This document shows positions 41,334 to 50,368 of a stretch of 64,000 nt of DNA, piece after piece (the first letter of the stretch is position 1; each line of letters opens with the position of its first letter). Position numbers and translations under genes: made by a program. The notes below the pieces were generated by a model, which worked only from the letters and a program-made list of their open reading frames with translations, ran no database searches and was not told the DNA's origin. This stretch comes from Sphingobium xanthum (lineage in GTDB: Bacteria > Pseudomonadota > Alphaproteobacteria > Sphingomonadales > Sphingomonadaceae): assembly GCF_019737615.1 (NCBI RefSeq), contig NZ_JAHKKS010000003.1, positions 1 to 64,000 on the forward strand, in the 5' to 3' direction.

Positions 41334-42383
41334 ATGGCGGAGAAAGTGACGCATTTCGTTGGCCAGTCGCTGGCCTTTCTCGACGCGGTCGAGCTGGCTG
41401 GACGCGCTGCCGAGCTCATCCGTCCGGTGCTGGTCATCGGGGAGCGCGGCACCGGCAAGGAGCTCATCGCCGAGCGCATCCACCGGCTTTCGCCGCGATG
41501 GAGCGGCCCGCTGATCGTCATGAACTGCGCCGCGCTGCCCGAGACCCTGATCGAGGCCGAATTGTTCGGCCATGAGGCCGGCGCCTTCACGGGCGCGACT
41601 CGCGCCCGTGCGGGCCGCTTCGAGGAAGCCGACGGCGGCACGTTGTTCCTCGACGAGCTGGGCACGCTGTCCATGGCGGCGCAGGAGCGTCTCCTGCGCG
41701 CCGTCGAATATGGCGAAGTCACGCGCATTGGCAGCTCGCGGCCGCTCACGGTGGATGTGCGCATCGTCGCCGCGACGAACGAGCATCTGCCCGATGCCGT
41801 CGAGGCCGGTCGCTTTCGTCCGGACTTGCTGGATCGGCTGAGCTTCGAAGTCATTACCCTGCCGCCGCTGCGCGGACGCGAGGGCGATGTGGAGGTGCTG
41901 GTCGAACATTTCGGCCGGCGCATGGCCACCGAATGCCGCTGGCCGGGCTGGCCTGGCTTTTCGGCCAAGGCCATGGCCGAACTGGTCGCCTATCGCTGGC
42001 CGGGCAATGTGCGCGAGCTGCGTAACGTCGTCGAACGCGCCGTCTATCGCTGGCATGATCCAGCCTCGCCGGTCGATGCGATCCAGTTCGACCCTTTCTC
42101 GTCCCCCTGGCAGCCCAAGGCCATGCCCGCGAGCCGTCAGGCGGAGCCGCCATCGGGCGAACAACCAGTCCCCTCCGTCCAGAATGGCGCCGTTCCCGAC
42201 GGCCATATCGCCATAGCGCTCGACGACATCACGGATTTCCGCACCGCCGTCGATGCGCACGAAGCCGCCATCCTCAAGCGCACGATGGAACGTCACCGGT
42301 TCAATCAGCGCGCGAGCGCGAAAGCGCTCGGCCTCTCCTACGATCAGTTGCGCCACTGCCTGCGCAAGCACGGACTGCTCTGA
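41334..42383 (+). CDS. pspF: Sigma-54-dependent activator PspF
   Basis: A 349-residue AAA+ activator without an N-terminal sensor domain, as PspF. Walker A GERGTGKE (36-43), sigma-54 contact loop GAFTGA (83-88), Walker B GGTLFLDE (101-108), arginine-finger region and a C-terminal Fis-type helix-turn-helix (QRASAKALGLSYDQLRHCLRKHG). A Pro/Ser-rich linker (about 260-290) joins the last two. PspA binds the AAA+ domain to keep it off. Divergent from the operon it controls. Confidence 0.93.
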   Translation: MAEKVTHFVGQSLAFLDAVELAGRAAELIRPVLVIGERGTGKELIAERIHRLSPRWSGPLIVMNCAALPETLIEAELFGHEAGAFTGATRARAGRFEEADGGTLFLDELGTLSMAAQERLLRAVEYGEVTRIGSSRPLTVDVRIVAATNEHLPDAVEAGRFRPDLLDRLSFEVITLPPLRGREGDVEVLVEHFGRRMATECRWPGWPGFSAKAMAELVAYRWPGNVRELRNVVERAVYRWHDPASPVDAIQFDPFSSPWQPKAMPASRQAEPPSGEQPVPSVQNGAVPDGHIAIALDDITDFRTAVDAHEAAILKRTMERHRFNQRASAKALGLSYDQLRHCLRKHGLL

Positions 42384-42388
42384 CCGGT

Positions 42389-42404
42389 TTTACAGCCGCT
42401 TAAC
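42389..42404 (+). promoter_or_regulatory. CtrA-like box TTTA-N7-TTAAC upstream of the chemoreceptor
   Basis: TTTA-CAGCCGC-TTAAC differs from the CtrA consensus TTAA-N7-TTAAC at one base. It ends 25 bp before the chemoreceptor start. A similar, perfect box precedes cheA. Confidence 0.42.
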
Positions 42405-42428
42405 CAACCGCCGCTATGACCAGAAGCA

Positions 42429-44339
42429 ATGCCGTCTTTCAGTATCAGCAAGTTCGCAGGGGACCTGTCACCGCGCATGATCGCGCGGTCGCTCGGCGCC
42501 GCGTTCGCGCTGCTGCTGGCCGTGACGGCCCTCATGGTCGGCGTGCTGCTTCACAACATCAATGTCGATGCCGAGCAGGCTGTCGCGCAGGCCGTTCGCG
42601 GCGCTGTCGAGACGCATGCCCAGACGATTCGCACCTCGACCTTCACGACATCGCGCTGGGATGACGCGGCACGGAAGCTCTACGGCAAGCTCGACCCGGA
42701 TTGGGCGCTGTTCAATCTCGGTCTCACCGAGGCGCAGCCCGAACACACCTATGTGATCGACGGAACAGGGCGCACGCACTTCGCCGTGCGCTGGGATCGG
42801 GCGAAGGCCGGCGATCTGAAAACGGTTGCGCCGGACGCGGTGCGCGAATTTCTGCGTACCCTGCCCCGAACCACGGACGCCGTCGCCAAGGCGCGCTCCG
42901 GCGTAGGCTTCATCGCGCGCTACGAGGGCAAGCCCGCCTTCTTCGCCGCAGCAGCGATCATGCCCGAGACGTCCCGGGTGACTCGCCCGCGCGGCAACTA
43001 CCGCTATGTCGTGCATATCGGCGAAATCACGCCGCGCATGCTCGCTTCCTGGGCGACTGCGCACCGTATCACGAACCCAACGCTCGTCGAAGGCGCCGTG
43101 TCGCGATCCGAAGCAAGCATGACACTCAAGATGCTTGGGGCAAATCCAGCCCATATCGAATGGACCCCGCCCGCGCCGGCAGGCGCGATGCTCAAGCGGC
43201 TCGGCGGGCTCATCGTGCTGCTTCTGGTCATGTTCGGCGCGATCGCAGTCGGCAGCATTCGGCTCATCACGCATGCCAGCGATCGCCTGCTCACGAGCCG
43301 GCAGCGCGCGCACAGCCTGGCTGGCCAGGCACAGATCCTCGCGAACGAAGCCGAGCAGAACCGCAAGTTGGCCGAGGAGGCGCGTCGGGTGGCCGAGGAA
43401 GCACTCGAGCAATCGCGCGCCGACCGCGTTCGCATCGAGCATCTGTCCCGACAGGAAGCGCAGGATCGCTCGCGCCATGCGCAGCAGTTGCGCGACTCCG
43501 CCGCCGCCATCGCCGAGCGCATCGATGCGACCGCGCTGGCCCTGACGGCGCGCCTGACCGAAACCGCCCGCGAACTCGACAACAGCGCGCATGCGGCGGT
43601 GGAGACGATCAACCACCAGCATCAGCAGGCGCTCGCCATTACCGAGGGCACGCAGCGCGCCACCACGACTATTCGCGGCGTACTCGACAGGATGCGCTCC
43701 GTCGGCACGAAGCTCCTCTCGGTCAGCGAGGAAACGCGCGGCAGCCGCACGGCGATCGAGACGTGCATGACGCTCTCGCTCGCCGCGCGCGATTCGAACC
43801 AGCGCGTCCAGGATCAGGTCGAACAGGTTGGCAAGGCGGCCGAAGCCATTGCCGAAGTGACCGCGCGCACGCGCATGCTCGCGCTCAACGCAGCCATCGA
43901 GGCCGCGCGCGCCGGCGAGGCCGGGCAGAGCTTCGCCGTCGTCGCCAATGAAGTGAAAGCGCTCGCCGCCCAGATCGACGACCTGAACCGGACGGTCGCC
44001 TCGATGGCGGCTTCGATGGGCGCGGCAGCGAGCCAGAGCTGGTCGCAAAGCGACTCCGTCCGCGACGCCCTCTCGTCGCTCAATCAGTCGGCCGCGCTGA
44101 CGATCGAGACGATCCTGTCGCAACAGGCCGTGACACAGCAGGTGGTGGAAGCGTCCGACGAAGCCGACGGAACGGCGCAGCGCATCGCCGATAACAGCCA
44201 CGACATTCTGGCCTCGCTCGACGAGGTGCGCGCGCAATCCGGCAGGATGCAGGCGAGCGCGCGCAACATGCGGACCGACGTCGAGAGCCTTAGCGACATG
44301 CTCTCGCAGTTCGTGGCCGATCTGCGCGCCACGGCCTGA
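42429..44339 (+). CDS. Methyl-accepting chemotaxis protein with CHASE4-like sensor
   Basis: A 636-residue chemoreceptor. Membrane helix 1 (about 23-44), a periplasmic domain with [21 protein letters not shown], typical of CHASE4, membrane helix 2 (about 262-282), a long coiled coil (300-400), and the signalling tip [21 protein letters not shown] with [12 protein letters not shown]. No clear HAMP domain and no C-terminal CheR/CheB-docking pentapeptide. Ligand unknown. It lies 45 bp after pspF, behind a CtrA-like box, and is separated from the che operon by 28 kb. Confidence 0.88.
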   Translation: MPSFSISKFAGDLSPRMIARSLGAAFALLLAVTALMVGVLLHNINVDAEQAVAQAVRGAVETHAQTIRTSTFTTSRWDDAARKLYGKLDPDWALFNLGLTEAQPEHTYVIDGTGRTHFAVRWDRAKAGDLKTVAPDAVREFLRTLPRTTDAVAKARSGVGFIARYEGKPAFFAAAAIMPETSRVTRPRGNYRYVVHIGEITPRMLASWATAHRITNPTLVEGAVSRSEASMTLKMLGANPAHIEWTPPAPAGAMLKRLGGLIVLLLVMFGAIAVGSIRLITHASDRLLTSRQRAHSLAGQAQILANEAEQNRKLAEEARRVAEEALEQSRADRVRIEHLSRQEAQDRSRHAQQLRDSAAAIAERIDATALALTARLTETARELDNSAHAAVETINHQHQQALAITEGTQRATTTIRGVLDRMRSVGTKLLSVSEETRGSRTAIETCMTLSLAARDSNQRVQDQVEQVGKAAEAIAEVTARTRMLALNAAIEAARAGEAGQSFAVVANEVKALAAQIDDLNRTVASMAASMGAAASQSWSQSDSVRDALSSLNQSAALTIETILSQQAVTQQVVEASDEADGTAQRIADNSHDILASLDEVRAQSGRMQASARNMRTDVESLSDMLSQFVADLRATA

Positions 44340-44406
44340 CCCTCAGCCGGCAGCGCGCGCCTCGGTGAACTCGGGTTGTGTTGATATTCTGGTCAGACCG
44401 AGCCGA

Positions 44407-44483
44407 AAATGGTGGTTCCGCGTGACCCGGAGCGCAGCGTACTTAAGGTACGTGAGCACCGGAAGCGCGCGGAACCGCCATTT
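44407..44483. repeat. Large imperfect palindrome between the chemoreceptor and PuuD-like genes
   Basis: AAATGGTGGTTCCGCG and CGCGGAACCGCCATTT are inverted arms (one mismatch) about 45 nt apart; inside lies the near-palindrome CGTACTTAAGGTACG. The element sits between convergent genes and may act as a bidirectional terminator or be a dispersed intergenic repeat. Confidence 0.6.
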
Positions 44484-44515
44484 GCAGGCCGGTATGAGCG
44501 GAATAGCAATACAAC

Positions 44516-45079
44516 CTAGCCGCCGTTGAAGTTCACCATGCAATAGATCATCGCGATGGACAGCAGCAGGTTGGTGCGGCTGAACATCATCGCCGTGGTT
44601 GCCGCCTTGGCCTTCACCGCGTCTTCCGCCGGCACGATGCCGAGCGCCTTCTTCTGGTTGGGCCAGATCACGAACCAGACATTGAAGGCCATGATTAGCG
44701 CGAGCCACATGCCGACGCCGATCAGCAGATAGGTCGGCTCCAGCATCAGCGCAGGCACCAGATAGCCGGCAAGATGCGCGACGATGAGGCCGGTCAACAC
44801 CGTGAAGACAGCGCTCCAGCGGAAGAAGAACAGCACCGACGGCGCGATATATTTCGACACGGCCGGTTTCAGCTCGGCCGGCACCTTGGGCATGGTCGGC
44901 ACCTGCACGAAATTGAGATAATAGAGCAGGCCTATCCAGAGGATGCCGAAGAAAGTGTGCAGCCAGCGGAACACGCCCTGCAGATGGTCGCCATTAGGCC
45001 CGATGCCATAGATCACCGCAATCGCGAGCAGCAGCCCGACGAGCAGGACCGCATGCAGATTGCCAAAGAATTTTGCCAT
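44516..45079 (-). CDS. PuuD-like (urate oxidase N-terminal family) membrane protein
   Basis: A 187-residue protein with five or so membrane helices: AVLLVGLLLAIAVIYGIG, WLHTFFGILWIGLLYYLNFVQ, VLFFFRWSAVFTVLTGLIVAH, then YLLIGVGMWLALIMAFNVWFVIWPNQ. The His-bearing WLHxxFGILWIGLLYYxNFVQ pattern is that of the PuuD N-terminal family (DUF989), linked to heme-dependent urate oxidation. The cytochrome c domain of full PuuD is missing here, so urate activity is doubtful. The start has GGGGAGCG directly upstream. Confidence 0.78.
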   Translation of the reverse strand: MAKFFGNLHAVLLVGLLLAIAVIYGIGPNGDHLQGVFRWLHTFFGILWIGLLYYLNFVQVPTMPKVPAELKPAVSKYIAPSVLFFFRWSAVFTVLTGLIVAHLAGYLVPALMLEPTYLLIGVGMWLALIMAFNVWFVIWPNQKKALGIVPAEDAVKAKAATTAMMFSRTNLLLSIAMIYCMVNFNGG

Positions 45080-45343
45080 TCGCTCCCCCATTGTCACACA
45101 TGACGTCATGCTGAGGTGCGCCGAGGGCACCCCCTCCCCCATGAACCGGCGTTACCGATCCCACGCGGAAGCTAGTGCAAAGAGTTCCCTGTGTCATATC
45201 AATTTAATATTTCGGGCTGATCGGCACTCCTGACTGGAAACGAACCGCACCCCACGCCATTCCGCACGCACCGGCCCTTGAACGATTCGCCCGCCCGGGC
45301 GTTTCGGCCAGACATGACAAGCACAGCCCAGGAGCACCTAATC

Positions 45344-45955
45344 ATGGCATTCATTCTGCCCGACCTTCCCTATGCCAAAACCGCTTTCGGCGAGGACATG
45401 TCGGCCGAGACCTTCGACTATCATCATGGCAAGCACCACAATGCCTATGTCGTGAAGGCGAACGAGCTGGTCGCAGCGGATGCGAGCCTGCAGGGCAAGT
45501 CGCTCCTCGAGCTGATCAATTCGTCCAAGGGCGGCCTGTTCAATCAGGTCGGCCAGATCTGGAACCACAGCTTCTTCTGGCTCGGCCTTTCGCCCGAGAC
45601 GCAGGAGCCGACCGGCAAGCTCGCCGACCTCATCAACGAGGGCTTCGGCTCGACCGACGCACTGATCGAGAAGCTGAAGGCCGAAGCCGTCGGCCACTTC
45701 GCCAGCGGCTGGGCCGCGCTCAACCTCAAGGACGGCAAGCTGGAAGTCACGAGCTACCACGATGCCGACACGCCCGTCGCCCATGGCGCGACGCCGCTGT
45801 TCATCCTCGATGTGTGGGAACATGCTTATTATATCGACTATCGCAACGCCCGCCCGAGCTATGCGGATACAATCCTCAAAAAGCATGTGAACTGGGCCTG
45901 GGTCGCCGAGAATCTCGACGGCAACGGCGCCGAGCGCGCCAACCAGCCGGGCTGA
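45344..45955 (+). CDS. sodB: Superoxide dismutase, Fe/Mn family
   Basis: A 203-residue dismutase that turns superoxide into oxygen and hydrogen peroxide. Metal ligands lie in FDYHHGKHHNAYV, WNHSFFWLGL, and DVWEHAYYIDYRN. Gln in the VGQIWNHSFFW region and the short sequence length favour the iron form, but metal use cannot be settled by eye. ATG preceded by CAGGAG. The end faces a universal stress gene across an inverted pair of palindromic repeats. Confidence 0.94.
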   Translation: MAFILPDLPYAKTAFGEDMSAETFDYHHGKHHNAYVVKANELVAADASLQGKSLLELINSSKGGLFNQVGQIWNHSFFWLGLSPETQEPTGKLADLINEGFGSTDALIEKLKAEAVGHFASGWAALNLKDGKLEVTSYHDADTPVAHGATPLFILDVWEHAYYIDYRNARPSYADTILKKHVNWAWVAENLDGNGAERANQPG

Positions 45956-45966
45956 CTCCTCTCTAT

Positions 45967-46103
45967 TCCTCCCTGAGCTTGCTCGGGGAGGGGGACCGCG
46001 ACGCGAAGCGGCGTGGTGGAGGGGCAATAGCGCTAGATCGCCTTCGGCGACTCCCCTCCACCGTCTTCGACGGTCCCCCTCCCCAAGACAAGCTTGGGGA
46101 GGA
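45967..46103. repeat. Inverted pair of sphingomonad-type palindromic repeats
   Basis: Two oppositely oriented copies of an element of about 55 nt, separated by 26 nt. Each copy has a first hairpin (TCCTCCC..GGGGAGG), GGGACCG, a second small hairpin and GGTGGAGGGG. They fill the space between two convergent stop codons and would form a very long hairpin, a likely bidirectional terminator. The same architecture recurs beside the DUF559 gene 2 kb away. Confidence 0.8.
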
Positions 46104-46111
46104 TTTTCCGA

Positions 46112-46570
46112 TCAGCTCAGCCGCTCGATATCCTCCCGGCTCAACGACCCCGGAATGATCATCACCGGGCAGGGCAGCGCGCCCGCGTCATGCCCCGCGA
46201 AATGCGTGACGAGCGGCCCCGGCGCGCCCTTGGGCGCCGCGCCGAGCACCAGCGCTGCGACCGGTTCGCCCGAGGCCAGCATTTCCTTCACCGATGCGAT
46301 CGGATCGCCGATCTTCACCGTCAGCGCCGGCTGGATGCCCGCTTCCGCCATGAGCGTGCCTGCCGCGCCCATGGCCAGCGCTTCGGCCCGCGCGCGCGCT
46401 TCCTCTTCCATCGTCGCCTGCACCGCGCCCCATTGAACGAACTCGGTCTTTGGCACGAGCGCCAGCATATGGACGCCGCCGCTGGTCTTGGCCGCGCGCC
46501 GCGCCGCGAAAAGCAAAGCGGATTCCGCCTCGCTGCTCTCGTCAACAACCACAAGATAGGTGCGCATCAT
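46112..46570 (-). CDS. Universal stress protein UspA family
   Basis: A 152-residue single Usp domain: RTYLVVVDESSEAESALLFA at the start, and the nucleotide-binding end VLGAAPKGAPGPLVTHFAG with PCPVMIIPG. Proteins of this type bind ATP and help survive starvation or oxidative stress. The start is the first of two adjacent ATGs, with GGGAG upstream. The frame is open a long way upstream, antisense to the E2 gene, which is not meaningful. Confidence 0.9.
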   Translation of the reverse strand: MMRTYLVVVDESSEAESALLFAARRAAKTSGGVHMLALVPKTEFVQWGAVQATMEEEARARAEALAMGAAGTLMAEAGIQPALTVKIGDPIASVKEMLASGEPVAALVLGAAPKGAPGPLVTHFAGHDAGALPCPVMIIPGSLSREDIERLS

Positions 46571-46708
46571 ATCGCCGCTCCCGCCTCTCCACGCGACAGG
46601 TGATCGAAATTCGCGCCGCATGCAAGCGACGGCCTTGACCCGGAAAGGCAAAGAGTGAAGGTGGCGAGCGATTGTCCACCTCAGAATGAACAGGAAAGCC
46701 TGGCCCCC

Positions 46709-48016
46709 ATGGCGATCAACATCCAGATGCCCGCCCTCTCCCCGACGATGGAAGAAGGTACGCTCTCCAAATGGCTGGTGAAGGAAGGCGACACCGTCTC
46801 CTCGGGCGACCTGCTCGCGGAAATCGAGACGGACAAGGCCACGATGGAATTCGAAGCCGTCGACGAGGGCGTGATCGGCAAGATCCTGATCGCCGAAGGC
46901 ACGGACAATGTGAAAGTCGGCACGGTCATCGCCGTGCTGGTCGAGGAAGGCGAGAGCTTGCCAGCCGGCGGTGCGGCCCCGGCGACAGCGCCCAAAGCCG
47001 ATGCGGCACCCGCCAAGGCGGAAGCGCCCGCTTCGCCCAAGCCCGAGCCTGAAGTCGCCAAGGCGGCCCCCGCGCCCGCTGCAGCCTCGGCGAGCGGCGA
47101 CCGCGTCAAGGCCAGCCCGCTTGCCCGCCGCATCGCGGGAGCGGCCGGCATCGATCTCGGCGCCGTCGCCGGCAGCGGACCCAATGGCCGCGTGATCAAG
47201 GCGGATATCGAGAATTTCAAGCCCGGCACCATCGCGCCCGAGACGGCGCCTGCCGCGGCGTCGGCTGCCGCGCCGGCGGCTGCACCCGCACCGGCGCCGG
47301 TCCATGCCGCCGCGCAGGATTTCGGCATTCCGCACGAGGCTGAGAAGCTCTCGAACATCCGCAAGACGATCGCGCGCCGGCTCACCGAATCCAAGCAGCA
47401 GATCCCGCATATCTACCTCACGGTGGATATCCGCCTCGACGCATTGCTGAAGCTGCGCGGCGAGCTCAACAAGGCGCTGGAGAGCTCGGGCGTGAAGCTG
47501 TCGGTCAACGACATGCTGATCAAGGCGCTGGCCAAGGCGCTGCTGCTCGTCCCCAAGTGCAACGTCCAGTTCGCCGGCGACCAGCTGCTCAAGTTCAGCC
47601 GCGCCGACATCAGCGTCGCCGTCTCGATCCCGGCCGGTCTCATCACGCCGATCATCGTGGACGCCGGCGGCAAGGCGATCAGCAAGATCTCCACCGAGAT
47701 GAAGGACCTCGCCGCCCGCGCCAAGGACGGCAAGCTCGCGCCGCATGAATATCAGGGCGGCACCGCCAGCCTCTCCAACATGGGCATGATGGGCATCAAG
47801 CAGTTCGAAGCCGTCATCAATCCGCCCCAGGCGATGATCATGGCGATCGGCGCGGGCGAGCAGCGGCCTTATGTGATTGACGGCGCGCTCGGCATCGCGA
47901 CCGTCATGTCGGCTACCGGCAGCTTCGACCACCGCGCCATTGACGGCGCCGATGGTGCCGAGCTGATGAAGGTCTTCAAGGAACTGGTGGAGGCGCCGCT
48001 GGGTCTGGTGGCCTGA
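46709..48016 (+). CDS. pdhC: Pyruvate dehydrogenase complex E2, dihydrolipoamide acetyltransferase
   Basis: A 435-residue E2 with a single lipoyl domain (1-77; lipoylated K43 in [10 protein letters not shown]), an Ala/Pro-rich linker, an E1/E3-binding domain (about 133-170, [21 protein letters not shown]), a second Ala/Pro linker and the acyltransferase domain ending with catalytic [13 protein letters not shown]. It transfers acetyl groups to CoA. Start chosen at [19 protein letters not shown]; an upstream ATG gives a non-homologous lead. E3 (lpdA) lies 0.9 kb downstream, separated by the DUF559 and thioesterase genes. Confidence 0.95.
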   Translation: MAINIQMPALSPTMEEGTLSKWLVKEGDTVSSGDLLAEIETDKATMEFEAVDEGVIGKILIAEGTDNVKVGTVIAVLVEEGESLPAGGAAPATAPKADAAPAKAEAPASPKPEPEVAKAAPAPAAASASGDRVKASPLARRIAGAAGIDLGAVAGSGPNGRVIKADIENFKPGTIAPETAPAAASAAAPAAAPAPAPVHAAAQDFGIPHEAEKLSNIRKTIARRLTESKQQIPHIYLTVDIRLDALLKLRGELNKALESSGVKLSVNDMLIKALAKALLLVPKCNVQFAGDQLLKFSRADISVAVSIPAGLITPIIVDAGGKAISKISTEMKDLAARAKDGKLAPHEYQGGTASLSNMGMMGIKQFEAVINPPQAMIMAIGAGEQRPYVIDGALGIATVMSATGSFDHRAIDGADGAELMKVFKELVEAPLGLVA

Positions 48017-48019
48017 GCC

Positions 48020-48496
48020 GTGGCAAGCGCCGCCTCTAGCCCCTCTCCCCCTGCGGGAGAGGGAGGGGCCCGCCGCGAAGCGGTGGGAGGGAGAGGGGGC
48101 GCACCGCTTCTCGATCGCGCGAAGTCAATGCGCGCCGACCCGACTGAAGCCGAACGCAAGCTCTGGTCGATCCTGCGCAACAAGCGGCTGAGCGGGCAAA
48201 AATTCAAGCGTCAGCAAGTGATCGGCCCGTATATCGTCGACTTCGTGACCTTCGAGCGCAGGATCATCGTCGAGGCGGACGGATCACAGCACATCGGCAG
48301 CGCAGCGGATGATCGTCGGACAGCCTGGCTGGACAATCAGGGCTTTCGTGTCCTCCGCTTTTTCAACGATGATATTCTCGCGAGAGCGGAGCGGGTCGCC
48401 AATGCGATCTGGTCCGCGCTGGGCGAGACGGCTCCCCCTCTCCCCAACCCCTCTCCCGCAAGGGGAGAGGGGCTTCAGGGTGACGCTGATGACTGA
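48020..48496 (+). CDS. DUF559-family endonuclease-like protein, embedded in repeats
   Basis: Up to 158 residues. The DUF559 domain (about 35-145) has RADPTEAERKLWSILRNKRL, FKRQQVIGPYIVDFV, IIVEADGSQH and GFRVLRFFNDDIL, the pattern of small Vsr-like restriction-fold nucleases. Both ends are encoded by palindromic repeats, giving SPSPPAGEGGARREAV at the N-terminus and LPNPSPARGEG at the C-terminus. The GTG start used is 3 nt after the pdhC stop; GTG or ATG codons 63 and 108 nt later are alternatives. The gene's end overlaps the thioesterase start by 8 bp. Probably a mobile or repeat-associated gene. Biological role unknown. Confidence 0.8.
   Translation: MASAASSPSPPAGEGGARREAVGGRGGAPLLDRAKSMRADPTEAERKLWSILRNKRLSGQKFKRQQVIGPYIVDFVTFERRIIVEADGSQHIGSAADDRRTAWLDNQGFRVLRFFNDDILARAERVANAIWSALGETAPPLPNPSPARGEGLQGDADD
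48040..48099 (+). repeat. Palindromic repeat flanking DUF559, left copy
   Basis: CCCCTCTCCCC-CTGC-GGGAGAGGG, then a small CCGC/GCGG hairpin around CGCGAA, then GGGAGGGAGAGGGGG. Same two-hairpin plan as the repeats between sodB and the universal stress gene. It is read through as the first codons of the DUF559 frame. Confidence 0.78.
48434..48472 (-). repeat. Palindromic repeat flanking DUF559, right copy (inverted)
   Basis: Read on the minus strand: CCCCTCTCCCC-TTGC-GGGAGAGGGG, then TTGGGG and AGAGGGGG. Apart from lacking the second small hairpin it matches the left copy in opposite orientation. The loop read on plus is GCAA. It forms the last codons of DUF559 and ends 17 bp before the thioesterase ATG. 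Confidence 0.75.
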
Positions 48497-48884
48497 AACC
48501 CTCCCGACCGGCCAGCCCGCCACTCGTGTCACCACCATGCCGGCCGACGCCAATCCTTATGGCGACATTTTCGGCGGCTGGCTGATGAGCCAGATGGACA
48601 TGGCGGCGGGGCTGGTCGCGGCGCGGCACAGCGCGGGGCGAGCCGTCACCATCGCCGTCAACGGCATGGAGTTCCTCCGCCCGGTGTTCGTCGGCGACGA
48701 GGTCTCGGTGTTCGCGACCCTCGTCAAGGTCGGCAGCACCAGCATGACCATCGACGTCGAGGCCTGGCGCCGGGCGCGGCACAGCCCCGAGAGCTACAAG
48801 GTCACGCAGGCCCGCTTCGTCTTCGTCGGCGTCGACGAGGAGCGCCAGCCGCGCAAGGTACCGCCCATGGCGGACGGCGCATGA
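48489..48884 (+). CDS. Acyl-CoA thioesterase, YciA-type hot-dog fold
   Basis: A 131-residue hot-dog protein. Features: ANPYGDIFGGWLMSQMDMAAGLVAARH, where the Asp of GDIFGGW is catalytic in YciA/BACH enzymes, and NGMEFLRPVFVGDEVSVFATL. It hydrolyses acyl-CoA to free acid and CoA. The ATG overlaps the DUF559 end; its Shine-Dalgarno region falls in or near the repeat, so DUF559 insertion may affect its translation. It lies 60 bp before lpdA. Confidence 0.9.
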   Translation: MTETLPTGQPATRVTTMPADANPYGDIFGGWLMSQMDMAAGLVAARHSAGRAVTIAVNGMEFLRPVFVGDEVSVFATLVKVGSTSMTIDVEAWRRARHSPESYKVTQARFVFVGVDEERQPRKVPPMADGA

Positions 48885-48944
48885 CGCACCATATTCCAAA
48901 CCGCCGGGCACCCTCCCCCGGCGCGCACGCTCAGGGAGCTTATT

Positions 48945-50360
48945 GTGGCTGATACTTACGATCTCATCGTCCTCGGTTCCGGCCCCGGCGGCTATGTCGC
49001 GGCAATCCGCGGCGCCCAGCTCGGCCTCAAGACGGCGATCGTGGAGCGCGAGCTGCTCGGCGGCATCTGCCTCAACTGGGGCTGCATCCCGACCAAGGCG
49101 CTGCTGCGCTCGGCCGAAATCTACCATTATATGCAGCACGCTAAGGACTATGGCCTCGCCGCCGACAAGATCAGCGCGGACATCGCGGCGGTCGTGAAGC
49201 GTTCGCGCGGCGTCGCCAAGCAGCTCAATGCCGGCGTCACGCATCTCATGAAGAAGAACAAGATCGCCGTCCACATGGGCACCGGCGTGCTGACCGCGCC
49301 GGGCAAGCTGAGCGTGACCGACAGCGACGGCAAGGCGACCCAGATCGAGGGCAAGCACATCATCGTCGCGACCGGCGCCCGCGCCCGCGACCTCCCCAAT
49401 CTCCCCGCGGACGGCAAGCGCGTCTGGACCTATCGCCACGCCATGACCCCGCCGGAAATGCCGACCAAGCTGCTCGTCATCGGCTCTGGCGCGATCGGCA
49501 TCGAGTTCGCCAGCTTCTATAACGACATGGGCGCGGACGTGACCGTCGTCGAGATGATGGACCGCATCGTGCCGGTCGAGGATGCGGACGTCTCCGCGCA
49601 TCTCGAAAAGGCGCTCAAGAAGCAGGGCATGACGATCCTCACCAAGGCGACGGTCGACAAGATCGAAACCGGGGCGAGCGCAGTGAAGGCATCGATCAAG
49701 GACAAGGACGGCAGGGTCATAACGACCGAGTTCAGCCATGTGATCGTCGCGATCGGCATCGTGCCCAATACCGAAAATATCGGCCTCGACACGCTTGGCG
49801 TCGAGACGGAGCGCGGTCACATCAAGACCACGCCGCTCTGCGCGACCAATGTTAAGGGCCTCTGGGCGATCGGCGACGTGACCGCACCGCCATGGCTGGC
49901 ACATAAGGCCAGCCATGAGGGTGTCATCGCCGCAGAGGCGATCGCGCAAGCGCTCGGCAACAAGGGCGTGCATCCGCACGCGATGGACCCGCGCAACATC
50001 CCGGGCTGCACCTATTGCCACCCGCAGATCGCCAGCGTCGGCCTCACCGAGGCCAAGGCGAAGGAAGCCGGCTATGAGGTGAAGGTCGGCAATTTCCCCT
50101 TCATCGGCAATGGCAAGGCCATCGCGCTCGGCGAACCGGAAGGCTTCGTGAAGACGGTGTTCGATGCCAAGACCGGCGAACTGCTCGGCGCGCACCTGAT
50201 CGGCGCGGAAGTGACCGAGCTGATCCAGGGCTACACGGTCGGCAAGACCGCCGAACTGGTCGAGCAGGACTTCATGCAGACCGTCTATCCGCACCCGACG
50301 ATTAGCGAGACGATGCACGAGGCCGTGCTCGCGGCCTACGGACGGGTGATCCACATCTGA
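48945..50360 (+). CDS. lpdA: Dihydrolipoyl dehydrogenase (E3)
   Basis: A 471-residue flavoprotein. FAD-binding GSGPGGYVAAIRGAQLG, redox disulphide GGICLNWGCIPTKALL, NAD-binding VIGSGAIGIEFASFY, FAD/NAD motif KGLWAIGDVT and the dimer-interface HPHPTISETMHE with catalytic His/Glu are complete. It reoxidises lipoamide of pyruvate dehydrogenase and related complexes. It starts at GTG with GGGAG 6 nt upstream. Its place beside pdhC suggests that it serves that complex. Confidence 0.96.
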   Translation: MADTYDLIVLGSGPGGYVAAIRGAQLGLKTAIVERELLGGICLNWGCIPTKALLRSAEIYHYMQHAKDYGLAADKISADIAAVVKRSRGVAKQLNAGVTHLMKKNKIAVHMGTGVLTAPGKLSVTDSDGKATQIEGKHIIVATGARARDLPNLPADGKRVWTYRHAMTPPEMPTKLLVIGSGAIGIEFASFYNDMGADVTVVEMMDRIVPVEDADVSAHLEKALKKQGMTILTKATVDKIETGASAVKASIKDKDGRVITTEFSHVIVAIGIVPNTENIGLDTLGVETERGHIKTTPLCATNVKGLWAIGDVTAPPWLAHKASHEGVIAAEAIAQALGNKGVHPHAMDPRNIPGCTYCHPQIASVGLTEAKAKEAGYEVKVGNFPFIGNGKAIALGEPEGFVKTVFDAKTGELLGAHLIGAEVTELIQGYTVGKTAELVEQDFMQTVYPHPTISETMHEAVLAAYGRVIHI

Positions 50361-50368
50361 CCTCCGGC

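Noticed and set aside
44516..45079. Calling the PuuD-like protein a urate hydroxylase
   Set aside because: Only the membrane part is present; the cytochrome domain and purine-catabolism neighbours are missing.
46571..47932. Upstream extension of the universal stress protein frame across pdhC
   Set aside because: It is antisense to a clear E2 gene; the Usp domain starts at the ATG with its own ribosome-binding site.
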